A stretch of DNA of 14,712 nt from positions 1 to 14,712 of the forward strand of contig SFEH01000049.1 of the NCBI GenBank assembly GCA_004557315.1, given 5' to 3'. The notes below the pieces were generated by a model that saw only the letters and a program-made list of their open reading frames with translations, did not search any database and was not told the DNA's origin. Origin of the DNA: Bacteroidales bacterium (GTDB lineage: Bacteria; Bacteroidota; Bacteroidia; Bacteroidales; UBA3663). Shown here one piece after another: positions 1 through 8,976 of the stretch. Each line of letters opens with the position of its first letter. Position 1 is the first letter of the stretch. The position numbers and the translations under genes were made by a program.

Positions 1-1
1 G

Positions 2-529
2 ACAGTGGAAGAAATAGAGCTGGACAAGTCCGGAATTGAACCTCTTGACAGAGAAACTCTGATCTTGAGAGACAAGCTTCTGAACGGCGGCAATCTGGAT
101 CATCCCATGTTTGCACCGGCAAAGCAGCTTATTGAAGCAGACATGATATTGATAGGCGCACCCTACTGGGACCTGTCTTTTCCTGCAAAGGTCAAGATAT
201 ATCTGGAGAGATGCTCTGTTACAGGACTCACTTTTATATATGACGACTGTGGAATTCCTGCAGGACAATGCAGAGCCGACGCCCTGGTATATCTTACCAC
301 GTCAGGCAGCGCCATAGGCAGCTTTAATTTCGGATATGATTATGTACGAGGACTATGCTCACTTTTCGGCATTCCGGAAACATATTTTGCTTCGGCAGAG
401 GAGCTGGATATAATAGGAAAAGATGTTCCGGCCATTATGGAGTCGGCTAAGGATAAAATTACCGAAATCATAAAGGAAATGAATAAATTTGCCAATCAAT
501 TTTTTTATCATAATAATAAACCAAGGAAT
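2..529 (+). CDS. AzoR-like FMN-dependent NAD(P)H oxidoreductase, C-terminal part (start outside window)
   Basis: This is the C-terminal part of a flavodoxin-fold (Flavodoxin_2) NAD(P)H:FMN oxidoreductase of the azoreductase/quinone reductase group, a cytoplasmic flavoenzyme reducing quinones or azo compounds. What can be seen: a GAPYWDLSFPAKVKIYLER segment, equivalent to the FMN-binding PMYNF...LKNYFD stretch of E. coli AzoR, then GLTFIYDDCGIPAG and LVYLTTSGS (AzoR: TFRYTENGPEG and IVITSRGG), and a late SLFGIPE strand. The frame is open to the left edge, so about 35-40 N-terminal residues lie outside; the GTG at 5 is not the true start. By homology the protein should end near the MNK encoded at 479-487, but there is no stop there. 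The frame runs on through about 14 unconserved residues into the lipoprotein starting at 530. Family assignment is good; the exact substrate is unknown. Confidence 0.75.
484..491 (+). promoter_or_regulatory. Candidate -7 element for the LruC lipoprotein
   Basis: TAAATTTG matches the Bacteroidetes -7 consensus TAnnTTTG exactly and lies 38 bases before the ATG at 530, giving a leader of about 30 bases. No TTTG -33 box is visible at the expected distance, so the call rests on one box. It supports the lipoprotein being expressed as its own gene despite the open frame from upstream. Confidence 0.4.
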
Positions 530-2563
530 ATGACTAATAATTTTCGCTCTATCTTATCCGTAACTTGTCTCTGCAGCATGATGGTTGCTTGTGGAGAATA
601 CGAAAGCTTCTCATACGATGAGCCAAGTAAAGAGCCAGAGACCCCAACAACTGATAAGCGCGACGAAGCCTTCATCAAAGCTGCTGGTGGTCCTATCGAC
701 CCTAATCAAACCTGGATATCTGCAAGCACATTAGACCTTAACATTGCCACTCAAGGCAATTGCCAGATCAATGTATATACTTCAGGTTCTGAACTGCGCG
801 AATGCTTCAAGCAAAAGAAAGTGCTTGACAATGGTACAATCCGTGTCTCTATGCCTCAGGGTTATAGCGGAGACCTTCTCGTGGAGTGTATTGATGCCAA
901 TGGCGAGCATTTCTATGAAACCATAAAAAGCAGCGAACTCAGCAAACCCGTCAACATCAACTTCGCGCGAAAGATGACAGGCTTGACCCGTGCTGCTTAC
1001 ACCAATCCTAACAACATCAAGGACGGTCTTATCTCTCAATCGTTCATCAAAGACTGGGGCTATTATTCATTCCCTGGTGATGTTTGGGACAAATTGCTTA
1101 TAGCAGCTCCTGAAGCAACTGGTGTAAATCCGAACAGCGACAACTATGCCGTAAACTATAAGCTTGTTTCAAGAGGTCCTTTCTATGTCTGCTTTGCCTA
1201 TGGCGACACAGGAACAGGTGGCAGGCTGAATATTGGCTACTATCACTACAAAGAAGGAGATCTCAGCACTTTTGACTTTGTGCCAATAGCCGAAGCCCTT
1301 TATACCGACTATTACTATCATCCTGAAAGTGGTGACAACAGCCTTGTTAAGTCAAAAGTTCAGTTCTCACTCAAGGATAATGAGACTACTTGGTATGACA
1401 CCAATTTTGATCACTACGATTCGAAGTCCCAGGATATTAAGAATGTGACCAACAAGGACCGTCAGTACGATGATGTCTATAATGTGACATACAGCTACAA
1501 CAGCAACAAGGGCAATATCGACCGTGTACGTGGTCTCGTATATCAGATTGACGTACCTGTAGGTGATGTTGTTGGATTCTATCTGACTCGCAACTACAAC
1601 AACAACGACAATCAGCACAGGCAGAAACTGATCAATCTTGGTATTCCTTCATTGGTTGTCAACGACTCCCAGAAGTTCATAGCTTATGGCACATTCACCG
1701 AGTCACGCTTTAATTACTCAAATAAAAATGCATACAGAAGCCTTGTGCGTTACTATGACGGCTTCATCTTCATGGGTCTTGACGACAATGTGACAGGCGG
1801 AGACTTCGACTGCAACGATGTTACTTTCTGCCTCATCCCTGGTGGCAACGGAACATTGCCTGGTGTATATTTCCCATACATTCTGGATGTTGGCAACCCT
1901 GACAGCCCACACGACACACCATTGTACTACAACCCTGACCTCACGAAGACCGAGAAGCCAAGCGATACTGATTATCTTGACAAAGAAATCCCTTGGACTT
2001 TCGCCTTTGAGGACAAACCATCGTCGAGCGACTTTGACTTCAACGATGTGGTGATTCAGATCTTTGAGTACACCAACCATAACGGCAAGCACAGCGCAGA
2101 TTTCTATCTCTGCTCTGCAGGAGGAACATTGCCTGCAAAGATATATTTCCGCAATCAGCTTATCTGCGAGGATGTACACAAAGCTTTGGGCGGAACACTA
2201 AAGAACACAGGCAAGGAAACAATCACAAAGCATGTCAAGATCGGCACTGCCACTTTCGACAGCTTTGGCTATGACTTTGGCACAAACGCAAAAGACCTGA
2301 AGATTGTGGTAACAGAGGACGGCACTGAACGCTCTATCGACATCAACACCCGCGCAACTGAAGGAAGCATGGCTCCTCTCGCTCTTGTCATGAAGAGCTT
2401 CTGGAATTGGCCAACCGAGAACACAAGTATCTTCGATGCATACAAAAATTTCGGAGGTTGGGTTCAGAACTATGCTGACCCTCAATATATGGAGTGGTAT
2501 AAGGATTATGATGAAGCCAAAGTAACAAAGTTCAACAAGAATGGCGAACCTGTCAAACAATAA
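530..2563 (+). CDS. LruC-domain (DUF4842) surface lipoprotein
   Basis: A lipoprotein of 677 residues when started at the ATG at 530. Residues 1-20 form a signal peptide ending in the lipobox MVAC (Cys21), followed by an acidic, Pro/Thr-rich linker typical of exported Bacteroidetes lipoproteins. The start of the mature part (GGPIDPNQTW) and the C-terminal region match LruC-domain/DUF4842 proteins. Two acidic, putatively metal-binding motifs are visible: GGDFDCNDV (about nt 1799-1825) and SSDFDFNDVV (about nt 2025-2052). The second is the family signature; the first has a Cys in place of the usual Phe/Tyr/Trp. The last 60 residues (SFWNWPTE...DAYKNF...WY) are also typical. Function is unknown; an outer-membrane or surface structural role is likely. 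I start it at 530, not in the upstream oxidoreductase, because the signal peptide must be N-terminal to work. AAGGA precedes the ATG closely. A strong hairpin follows the stop. Confidence 0.8.
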   Translation: MTNNFRSILSVTCLCSMMVACGEYESFSYDEPSKEPETPTTDKRDEAFIKAAGGPIDPNQTWISASTLDLNIATQGNCQINVYTSGSELRECFKQKKVLDNGTIRVSMPQGYSGDLLVECIDANGEHFYETIKSSELSKPVNINFARKMTGLTRAAYTNPNNIKDGLISQSFIKDWGYYSFPGDVWDKLLIAAPEATGVNPNSDNYAVNYKLVSRGPFYVCFAYGDTGTGGRLNIGYYHYKEGDLSTFDFVPIAEALYTDYYYHPESGDNSLVKSKVQFSLKDNETTWYDTNFDHYDSKSQDIKNVTNKDRQYDDVYNVTYSYNSNKGNIDRVRGLVYQIDVPVGDVVGFYLTRNYNNNDNQHRQKLINLGIPSLVVNDSQKFIAYGTFTESRFNYSNKNAYRSLVRYYDGFIFMGLDDNVTGGDFDCNDVTFCLIPGGNGTLPGVYFPYILDVGNPDSPHDTPLYYNPDLTKTEKPSDTDYLDKEIPWTFAFEDKPSSSDFDFNDVVIQIFEYTNHNGKHSADFYLCSAGGTLPAKIYFRNQLICEDVHKALGGTLKNTGKETITKHVKIGTATFDSFGYDFGTNAKDLKIVVTEDGTERSIDINTRATEGSMAPLALVMKSFWNWPTENTSIFDAYKNFGGWVQNYADPQYMEWYKDYDEAKVTKFNKNGEPVKQ

Positions 2564-2604
2564 GCACAGGCTATAGAAATCAATATAAGCTATTCACAGG
2601 ACAC

Positions 2605-2643
2605 AACAAACCCCGAGAGTACCAGTGACTTTCGGGGTTTGTT
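2605..2643. terminator. Hairpin terminator between converging genes
   Basis: A 16-bp stem with one G:U pair (left arm 2605-2620, right arm 2628-2643) closes a 7-base loop. It carries CCCCGA/TCGGGG and ends in U-rich GUUUGUU. There is no long T run on either strand. Its position between the lipoprotein stop (2563) and the tyrS stop (2699), genes that converge, supports bidirectional termination. Confidence 0.75.
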
Positions 2644-2668
2644 ATAAGAAGCTTGTTATAAGAGGCTT
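2641..2668. repeat. Two tandem 14-bp copies
   Basis: GTTATAAGAAGCTT at 2641-2654 is followed directly by GTTATAAGAGGCTT at 2655-2668, one mismatch. It overlaps the right foot of the terminator hairpin. Probably a local duplication with no evident function. Confidence 0.7.
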
Positions 2669-2698
2669 ATAAAAGTATTATGCAATGAGCGAAAATGC

Positions 2699-4027
2699 TT
2701 ACTTCACAGTGATGAGGAAGTAGTTCTTCTTGCCCTTCTGAAGGATAAGATACTTGCCCTGAAGAAGGTCTTCCTTGGTGAACATCTGGTCGAAAGCCGC
2801 AAGTTTAGACTTGTTGATGCTCACGCCACCACCCTGAACGAGCTTACGCATCTCGCCCTTTGAGCCAAAGATTGTCTTGACATCCTGAATCTCAGAAGTA
2901 GGAGTGCACTCAGTAGCGAAATCGACAGCCTTCATGCCATCGCCGAATGTCTCAGCTGAAATCTCGAATGAAGGAACAGCCTCGAATACCTGAAGGAGAG
3001 TTGTCTCGTCGAGCGCTTTGAGAGCCTCAGGATCGGCATTGCCGAAAAGCATGTTGGTAGCTGCAACAGCAGTCTCGTAATCGGCCTCGCTATGTACAAG
3101 CACGGTAATCTCCTTGGCAAGACGCTTCTGGAGAGGACGGAGATGTGGAGCCTCTGCCTGTTCCTTCTCAAGAGCCTCAATCTCCTCACGTGACAGAGAA
3201 GTGAAGATACGGATATAACGGGCTGCATCCTTATCAGTCACATTGAGCCAGAACTGATAGAACTTATACGGCGAAGTACGCTTAGGATCAAGCCAAACAT
3301 TGCCGCTTTCAGTCTTGCCGAACTTCTTGCCATCGGCCTTGGTGATGAGAGGACAAGTCAGAGCATAAGCATCATTGCCTGTTACCTTACGGATGAGCTC
3401 AGTACCAGTAGTGATGTTTCCCCACTGATCAGCGCCACCAAGCTGGAGCTTGCAGTTCTGATGCTCATTGAGATAAAGGAAGTCATAACCCTGAAGGAGC
3501 TGATAGGTAAATTCTGTAAACGACATGCCATCAGCACCGTTCTCACCAGTCAGACGACGCTTCACAGAATCCTTCGACATCATATAGTTGACGGTGATGA
3601 GCTTACCGACATTACGGATGAAATCGAGGAAGGTGAATTCCTTCATCCAGTCGTAGTTGTTGACGAGAACAGCAGCATTAGGAGCATCACTGTCAAAATC
3701 CAGGAACTTGGCAAGCTGCTTGCGCAAGCACTCCTGATTGTGACGAAGCTTCTCCTCGTCGATCAGCACACGCTCCTTTGACTTTCCTGAAGGGTCGCCA
3801 ATCATTCCTGTGGCACCTCCAATGAGAGCAAAAGGCTTATGACCAGCACGCTGGAAGTGACGGAGCATCATGACACCAACAAGGTGTCCGATATGAAGAC
3901 TGTCGGCAGTAGGGTCGATACCAAGGTATGCGGCAGTCATCTCTTTCTGAAGTTGCTCTTCTGTGCCTGGCATCACCTGATGAATCATGCCACGCCATTC
4001 GAGTTCCTTAACAAAATTGAAATTCAT
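2699..4027 (-). CDS. tyrS: Tyrosyl-tRNA synthetase
   Basis: Cytoplasmic class I aminoacyl-tRNA synthetase that charges tRNA-Tyr with tyrosine using ATP. The protein is 442 residues, about the usual length. The HIGH signature is at residues 45-48 (SLHIGHLVG), the tyrosine/ATP pocket includes GADQWGN near 198-204, and the KMSKS loop is present as KFGKT at 235-239, the normal variant in bacterial TyrRS. The last 50 or so residues form the S4 RNA-binding domain (LVQGGGVSINKSK). An in-frame ATG at 4126 would add 33 residues, but they resemble no TyrRS N-terminus and the region holds a good promoter, so MNFNFVKELEWRG at 4027 is the start. The gene lies 104 bases after the peptidase gene but probably starts its own transcript. 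No T-box is apparent. Confidence 0.97.
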   Translation of the reverse strand: MNFNFVKELEWRGMIHQVMPGTEEQLQKEMTAAYLGIDPTADSLHIGHLVGVMMLRHFQRAGHKPFALIGGATGMIGDPSGKSKERVLIDEEKLRHNQECLRKQLAKFLDFDSDAPNAAVLVNNYDWMKEFTFLDFIRNVGKLITVNYMMSKDSVKRRLTGENGADGMSFTEFTYQLLQGYDFLYLNEHQNCKLQLGGADQWGNITTGTELIRKVTGNDAYALTCPLITKADGKKFGKTESGNVWLDPKRTSPYKFYQFWLNVTDKDAARYIRIFTSLSREEIEALEKEQAEAPHLRPLQKRLAKEITVLVHSEADYETAVAATNMLFGNADPEALKALDETTLLQVFEAVPSFEISAETFGDGMKAVDFATECTPTSEIQDVKTIFGSKGEMRKLVQGGGVSINKSKLAAFDQMFTKEDLLQGKYLILQKGKKNYFLITVK

Positions 4028-4061
4028 ATTTTTCTGTTTATTAGTTGTTTCAGCACAAAAA

Positions 4062-4095
4062 ACGCTTATCCCTGCACGCAATGCATAATAAGCGT
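4062..4095. repeat. 8-bp inverted repeat in the tyrS leader/promoter region
   Basis: ACGCTTAT (4062-4069) and ATAAGCGT (4088-4095) are perfect inverted copies around an 18-base interval. The outer arm touches the predicted start of transcription, so the repeat could be an operator or a leader hairpin. An 8-bp match may also be chance. Confidence 0.35.
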
Positions 4096-4096
4096 G

Positions 4097-4127
4097 CAAA
4101 GATAAGCATTTATCTTGAAACCTCAAA
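4097..4127 (-). promoter_or_regulatory. tyrS promoter (Bacteroidetes type)
   Basis: Read on the minus strand, TTTG at 4127-4124 (within TTTTG), a 19-bp spacer and TATCTTTG at 4104-4097 match both the -33 and the -7 (TAnnTTTG) boxes at the expected distance. Transcription should begin near 4091, giving a leader of about 65 bases before the ATG at 4027. The -33 box sits directly downstream of the peptidase stop codon. Confidence 0.7.
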
Positions 4128-4131
4128 ATTA

Positions 4132-6303
4132 TTAGAGATTTTTCTGCCAGAAATCAACAAGTTGCTTGCGAAGATGCAGACTTGTGCCACTGCGCTCGCT
4201 AATAGAATGCGTTCGCATAGGATATGAAAGCTGATAGAAGATCTTGCCCTTCTCTATGAGTTTGTTGACAAGCATCTCACAACTCTGGTAGTGTACATTG
4301 TCGTCGCCTGTGCCATGAACCAGAAGAAGGTTGCCTTCAAGTCCATCGACGAAATTGATTGGAGAGCCACGGAAGTATCCGTCAGGATTTGCCTGTGGAG
4401 TGTTCATATATCGCTCCTGATAGATTGTGTCATAGAGACGCTGGTCTGCAACGAATGCAATGGCAATGCCTGCCTTGAAGACCTTTGGATAATGGAACAT
4501 CGAATTGAGAGTCTGCGCTCCTCCTCCACTCCAGCCTGTAATGCCAATGCGTGTCGGATCCATCCAAGGGAACTGTCGGCAGAGATCCTGAATGCCACGA
4601 GCCTGATCCTCGCTTGCAGCAACACCAACCTCGCCATATATGCACTTGCGCCATTCGCGTCCACGAGGAGCAGCTGTGCCTCGTCCGTCAATGCTCACAA
4701 TCACATAACCCTGCTGAGCGAGATATTGCCAGAAAAGACTTGAATCCCAGCTATCCTGTACAGTAGCCGATGCAGGTTCACCATAGACATAGCATATCAC
4801 AGGATATTTCTTTGAAGGGTCAAAGTCGCGAGGCTTGATGATCCATGCATCGAGTTCAAGGTCACCACTCTTTGCCTTTGCGAATTCCTTGAAGTTCAAC
4901 CCATACGACTTGAATGCCTCAACTGCCTCGTGATTGTCTTCAAGCAGCTTCTCAACACTCCATTGGCCTTTCTTATCCATACGCACGATACGTGTCTGTG
5001 GCGCGGTCTCGGCATTGCTGAAACGCTCCACTGCGTAATCCATGTTTGGCGACATGGTATAGCTATACTGGCCTTCAGCACGCTTAAGTTCAGGACGGGT
5101 CATGCTGAGAGATATGTTCTCGCTCTTTCCCTTGCCATCAAGTCGCGAGCGATAGAGGTAACGCTGGGTGGCATTGAACTCTGAGCCAATATAATATATC
5201 CATCCACGCTTCTCGTCGATACCGACTTCACGCACGACATCGAAATTGCCAGGTGTGATGCAAGTCCACTTCTTTCCGTCGGCAGTCACCTTATAGATAT
5301 GGCGATAGCCATCGCGCTCTGATGTGAACGTGAAATATTTATTGCCCTGCAGGAAATGGATATTATCGTTGGTTTCAACCCATGCTTCGTCCTGATCGGT
5401 GCAGAGGACATGAAGGTCAGAAGCATCGGCATCTTCTATATCTACCGTCCACACCGTATTGAGGCTCTGGGCTCGGTTCATCTGCTGAATCATGAGGCGA
5501 TCGGTTCCAGGCACGAACTCCATACGTGGAATGTAGTTATTGCGCTCATCACCAGGAATTGGCACCCATGTGGTAGATTGAGTATCGACATCCACAAATC
5601 CCACCTTTACGGCTGAATTGGTAGTGCCTGCCTTTGGATAAGGGAACTGCTGTACGGTTGGATAGATTGAATCGACGTTGTTGATAATGTTAAACCATCC
5701 AGTGCCTGCTGTGTTTGAGTTCCAGTAAGCAATAAACTTGCTGTCTGCACTCCAGCGGAAACCATCACGGCAGCTGAACTCCTCTTCATAAACCCAGTCG
5801 AAAGTACCATTGACTATAGTGTCATTGCCCGAAGTGGTAAGAGCCACTACGCCATTGTTCTCATGTTGTGCAGGATCACAATACTCCATGTAGATATTGT
5901 TGCCACTCACGTATGCAACACGTGTTCCATCGGGAGAGAACTTGGCAAACATAAGGCTTGCTTCGGGGAAGTCCTTGCCAAGCTGTCTCTTCTCTCCTGT
6001 CTTGGCATCGATCAAATAATAGTCACCACGAGTATGAAGACGCCAGACCTTGCGTGTGTTGGTAAACTGGAGAGAATAAGTCTCCTGTGCATTCATTGTA
6101 CCCATACCAGCCTGACGTGGGCGTGATCCTGCTTCTTCGTATGGCATACCTTCTTCATTCCAGCTCACGCGAGCTGGGTTCTTAATAGGAATGATACGGC
6201 GAGCATTCATGACAGCATCCTCAAGTGAGAGGATCTTTTCCTGTGCCTGCGAGCAAAATAATGCCCCCAGAGTCAAAGCCGCAATTACGAGAGTCTTTTT
6301 CAT
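4132..6303 (-). CDS. DPP-IV-like S9 dipeptidyl peptidase, exported
   Basis: Exported serine exopeptidase of 723 residues, close to the length of bacterial DPP-IV, removing X-Pro (or X-Ala) dipeptides from peptide N-termini in the periplasm. Residues 1-20 form a signal peptide ending in SQA-QE. Residues of about 60-470 are the DPPIV N-terminal beta-propeller, with DWVYEEEF at 169-176 supplying the double Glu that binds the substrate's free amino group. The alpha/beta-hydrolase domain follows, with nucleophile Ser592 (GWSGGG; most relatives have GWSYGG), Asp667 (HGTGDDNVH) and His699 (MRTHSISE). It ends directly before the tyrS promoter. Its own promoter is not evident: an intrinsic terminator ends 14 bases from the start codon. 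Likely role: use of peptides as carbon and nitrogen source. It could instead belong to a tripeptidyl S9 subgroup. Confidence 0.93.
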   Translation of the reverse strand: MKKTLVIAALTLGALFCSQAQEKILSLEDAVMNARRIIPIKNPARVSWNEEGMPYEEAGSRPRQAGMGTMNAQETYSLQFTNTRKVWRLHTRGDYYLIDAKTGEKRQLGKDFPEASLMFAKFSPDGTRVAYVSGNNIYMEYCDPAQHENNGVVALTTSGNDTIVNGTFDWVYEEEFSCRDGFRWSADSKFIAYWNSNTAGTGWFNIINNVDSIYPTVQQFPYPKAGTTNSAVKVGFVDVDTQSTTWVPIPGDERNNYIPRMEFVPGTDRLMIQQMNRAQSLNTVWTVDIEDADASDLHVLCTDQDEAWVETNDNIHFLQGNKYFTFTSERDGYRHIYKVTADGKKWTCITPGNFDVVREVGIDEKRGWIYYIGSEFNATQRYLYRSRLDGKGKSENISLSMTRPELKRAEGQYSYTMSPNMDYAVERFSNAETAPQTRIVRMDKKGQWSVEKLLEDNHEAVEAFKSYGLNFKEFAKAKSGDLELDAWIIKPRDFDPSKKYPVICYVYGEPASATVQDSWDSSLFWQYLAQQGYVIVSIDGRGTAAPRGREWRKCIYGEVGVAASEDQARGIQDLCRQFPWMDPTRIGITGWSGGGAQTLNSMFHYPKVFKAGIAIAFVADQRLYDTIYQERYMNTPQANPDGYFRGSPINFVDGLEGNLLLVHGTGDDNVHYQSCEMLVNKLIEKGKIFYQLSYPMRTHSISERSGTSLHLRKQLVDFWQKNL

Positions 6304-6317
6304 ATAGTATTATTTGC

Positions 6318-6347
6318 AAAAAGCGGGAAGTAATAAATACCTCCCGC
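6318..6347 (-). terminator. Intrinsic terminator after glgP, next to the peptidase start
   Basis: In minus-strand RNA, GCGGGAGGU (6347-6339) pairs with ACUUCCCGC (6331-6323), 9 bp with one G:U, around a 7-base AU loop, followed by UUUUU (6322-6318). This is a standard Rho-independent terminator 29 bases after the glgP stop. Only 14 bases separate its U tract from the peptidase ATG at 6303, so it may also act as a leader attenuator. Confidence 0.8.
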
Positions 6348-6375
6348 AATTATGTTGAATGAATTTAGAATCCTT

Positions 6376-8928
6376 TTAGAACCAACGAGTGTAAGCGAAG
6401 TCCATACGGTGTGGAAGTTCCTCGTTCTTTGGGAACATACGGAAGCCGTACTTGAATGCACCGCTATACTTGATAGTATCTGTTACAGCGAATGTAACGA
6501 GAGTGCCCTCGCGCTTGATGACTTCCATCTCATATGCACGGTACTCGTTCTGCTGGCCATCTGTGTTCTTGGTGATGACAAAGTCAATACCAAGGCTGTC
6601 AGAGATGTTCTTGCCATCGACAGTAACTGTGACTGTGTAAGTCTGACCAACCTCAGGAATACCCATGAGAACAGAAGGGATGTTGACATCCTTGACCTCA
6701 ACAGAATCCCAAGCATCAGCCACCTTCTCCTTCCATGCTGCAAGTTCCTTAGCGAGCTGGTAGTTGTTGGCATTCATCTTAGCTCCACGAACACCTTCCT
6801 TCTGATAGAAGCGATCATAGTAATCATCGAGCTGACGCTTCATAGTGAAGTGAGGAGTGATCTTGTAGAGACAGTCCTTGATTGCCTTAACCCATTCTGG
6901 GCTATAGCCCTTGGTGTTCTTTGCGAAATAAAGAGGCACGATCTCTGTCTCAAGCATAGTGTAGATAGTCTCTGCATCGAGCTGATCCTGAAGTGCCTGA
7001 TTCTGGAATGTACGCTTGTCGGTAAGAGCCCAACCTGCGCCCTCCTTGTAACCCTCATACCACCAACCGTCGAGGACAGAGAGGTTGAGGACACCATTCT
7101 GGATAGCCTTCTCGCCTGAAGTACCAGATGCCTCAAGTGGACGAGTTGGAGTATTCATCCAGATATCAACACCTGAAACGAGGCGCTTTGCAACATCCAT
7201 GTCATAGTTCTCGACGAAGACAACCTTACCCATGAACTGTGGCATACGGCTGATCTCAACGATACGACGGATGAGACCCTGACCACCGCCATCAGCTGGG
7301 TGAGCCTTACCAGCGAAGATGAACTGTACTGGACGATCTGGGTTGTTGACGATCTTCTCAAGACGAGCGAGGTCAGTGAAGAGAAGGTGAGCACGCTTGT
7401 AAGTTGCGAAACGACGAGCGAAACCGATAGTCAACGCATTAGGATTGAGACCATTGATAGTCTGGATGATCTTTGCAGGGTTCTCCTGCTTCTTCTTGAG
7501 GTTGAGAGTAACCTCTTCCTTGATATAATCGAAGAGCTTAGCCTTGAGAGTCTTACGGATCTCCCAGATTTCAGCATCATCAGCCTCATAGATCTTCTCC
7601 CACATCTTAGGATCAGTCTGTGACTTATAGTAATCAGCACCGAAGAGCTTTGCATAGAATGCCTTCCACTCAGAAGCAGCCCAAGATGGGTGGTGAACAC
7701 CGTTGGTAACATAACCTACGTGGAGCTCATCTGGAGCATAGCCCTTCCAAACTGGCTGGAACATATTGCGTGAAACTGCACCGTGGAGCCAAGACACGCC
7801 ATTAGCCTCCTGGCAAGTGTTGAGAGCGAATACCGACATAGAGAACTTGCCCTCACCTGGATTCTCACGACCCATGTTCATGAGATCAGCCCAGTCGATA
7901 CCAAGCTTGCCAGCGAAATGGCTCATGTACTTGCTGAAGAGACCCTCGTCGAAGTAGTCGTGACCAGCAGGAACTGGAGTGTGGCAAGTATAGAGTGAGC
8001 TTGCGCGAACAACCTCAAGAGCCTGAGCGAAGTTGAGACCCTCCTTCTCGATGAGATCAGCCATACGCTGAGCGTTCATCAATGCAGCGTGACCCTCATT
8101 AGCATGATAAACATCCTTCTTGATGCCGAGCTTGTTGAGGAGGAGCACACCACCGATACCGAGGAGATACTCCTGCTTGATACGGTTTTCCCAGTCTCCA
8201 CCATAGAGCTGGTGAGTGATTGAGCGATCGAACTCTGAGTTGCGATCCATATCTGTATCGAGGAGGTAGAGCTTGACACGACCCACATTAACCTGCCATA
8301 CGTTGGCATAAACCATAATGCCATCGTGGTAAGGAACCTCGAGAACCATCTGATGACCATCCTCCATCACAGGCTCGATAGGGAGCTCGTTGAAGTTCTG
8401 AGCATCATAGACAGCCTCCTGACTACCATCGGCTGAAAGTGTCTGTGTGAAATAGCCATAACGATAGAGGAAACCGATAGCGCAGAAATCTACGTTAGAA
8501 TCTGAAGCCTCCTTTACGTAGTCACCGGCAAGGATACCGAGACCTCCTGAGTAGATCTTCAAGCAAGCAGTCAAACCATACTCCATGCAGAAGTATGCAA
8601 CGCTTGCACGGTCCTTATTGACTGGCTCTGCCATGTAAGCCTCGAAATCAGCAACTACCTTGTTGATACGAGCCATGAGAGCAGGATCGTTGGCGATTGT
8701 CTGGAGCTTGTCGAAACCGAGAGCATTGAGTTCTGCTACAGGGTTATGACCAGTTGCACGCCAAGTGTCGAGGTCGAGTTCACGGAACAGGTTACGAGCC
8801 TCTGTGTTCCATGCCCACCAGAGGTTGTGAGCTACCTTATACAAGCCCTCGAGGGCTGCAGGCATGTTTGACTTTACAGTAACATCACGCCACGCTGGTG
8901 CGTTGGTGTTACAAACTTTTACCTTCAT
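6376..8928 (-). CDS. glgP: Alpha-glucan (glycogen) phosphorylase, DUF3417 type
   Basis: Cytoplasmic PLP enzyme that removes glucose from glycogen or maltodextrin ends with phosphate, yielding glucose 1-phosphate. It has 850 residues, typical of the short bacterial alpha-glucan phosphorylase family rather than E. coli MalP/GlgP. Residues about 14-130 are the DUF3417 N-terminal domain (HNLWWAWNTEARNLFREL). YHANEGHAA at 275-282, GFARRFATYKRA at 502-513 and EASGTSGEKAIQNG at 599-612 form the catalytic core, with Lys607 the predicted PLP Schiff-base lysine. A tail of about 120 residues after residue 725 looks like a beta-rich accessory domain common in this family. It starts 48 bases downstream of the glycogen synthase, with no promoter boxes found between, so the two are probably co-transcribed. 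A terminator follows the stop. Confidence 0.95.
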   Translation of the reverse strand: MKVKVCNTNAPAWRDVTVKSNMPAALEGLYKVAHNLWWAWNTEARNLFRELDLDTWRATGHNPVAELNALGFDKLQTIANDPALMARINKVVADFEAYMAEPVNKDRASVAYFCMEYGLTACLKIYSGGLGILAGDYVKEASDSNVDFCAIGFLYRYGYFTQTLSADGSQEAVYDAQNFNELPIEPVMEDGHQMVLEVPYHDGIMVYANVWQVNVGRVKLYLLDTDMDRNSEFDRSITHQLYGGDWENRIKQEYLLGIGGVLLLNKLGIKKDVYHANEGHAALMNAQRMADLIEKEGLNFAQALEVVRASSLYTCHTPVPAGHDYFDEGLFSKYMSHFAGKLGIDWADLMNMGRENPGEGKFSMSVFALNTCQEANGVSWLHGAVSRNMFQPVWKGYAPDELHVGYVTNGVHHPSWAASEWKAFYAKLFGADYYKSQTDPKMWEKIYEADDAEIWEIRKTLKAKLFDYIKEEVTLNLKKKQENPAKIIQTINGLNPNALTIGFARRFATYKRAHLLFTDLARLEKIVNNPDRPVQFIFAGKAHPADGGGQGLIRRIVEISRMPQFMGKVVFVENYDMDVAKRLVSGVDIWMNTPTRPLEASGTSGEKAIQNGVLNLSVLDGWWYEGYKEGAGWALTDKRTFQNQALQDQLDAETIYTMLETEIVPLYFAKNTKGYSPEWVKAIKDCLYKITPHFTMKRQLDDYYDRFYQKEGVRGAKMNANNYQLAKELAAWKEKVADAWDSVEVKDVNIPSVLMGIPEVGQTYTVTVTVDGKNISDSLGIDFVITKNTDGQQNEYRAYEMEVIKREGTLVTFAVTDTIKYSGAFKYGFRMFPKNEELPHRMDFAYTRWF

Positions 8929-8976
8929 AATTAAAAATATTAGTTACAATTTGTTTTTTATCTTAGTTTATTTCAT

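Noticed and set aside
1718..2179. 153-codon minus-strand frame inside the LruC gene
   Set aside because: Shadow of the lipoprotein gene with no recognisable domain, promoter or signal.
4028..4126. In-frame 33-residue N-terminal extension of tyrS
   Set aside because: It resembles no TyrRS N-terminus and overlaps a near-perfect -33/-7 promoter, so it is untranslated leader and promoter DNA.
4028..4131. T-box leader for tyrS
   Set aside because: The leader is only about 65 bases, T-boxes are not expected in Bacteroidetes, and no T-box core or specifier loop is visible.
6352..7119. 255-codon open frame on the plus strand opposite glgP
   Set aside because: It is antisense to the highly conserved phosphorylase 3' end, shows no family features, and reflects that gene's codon bias.
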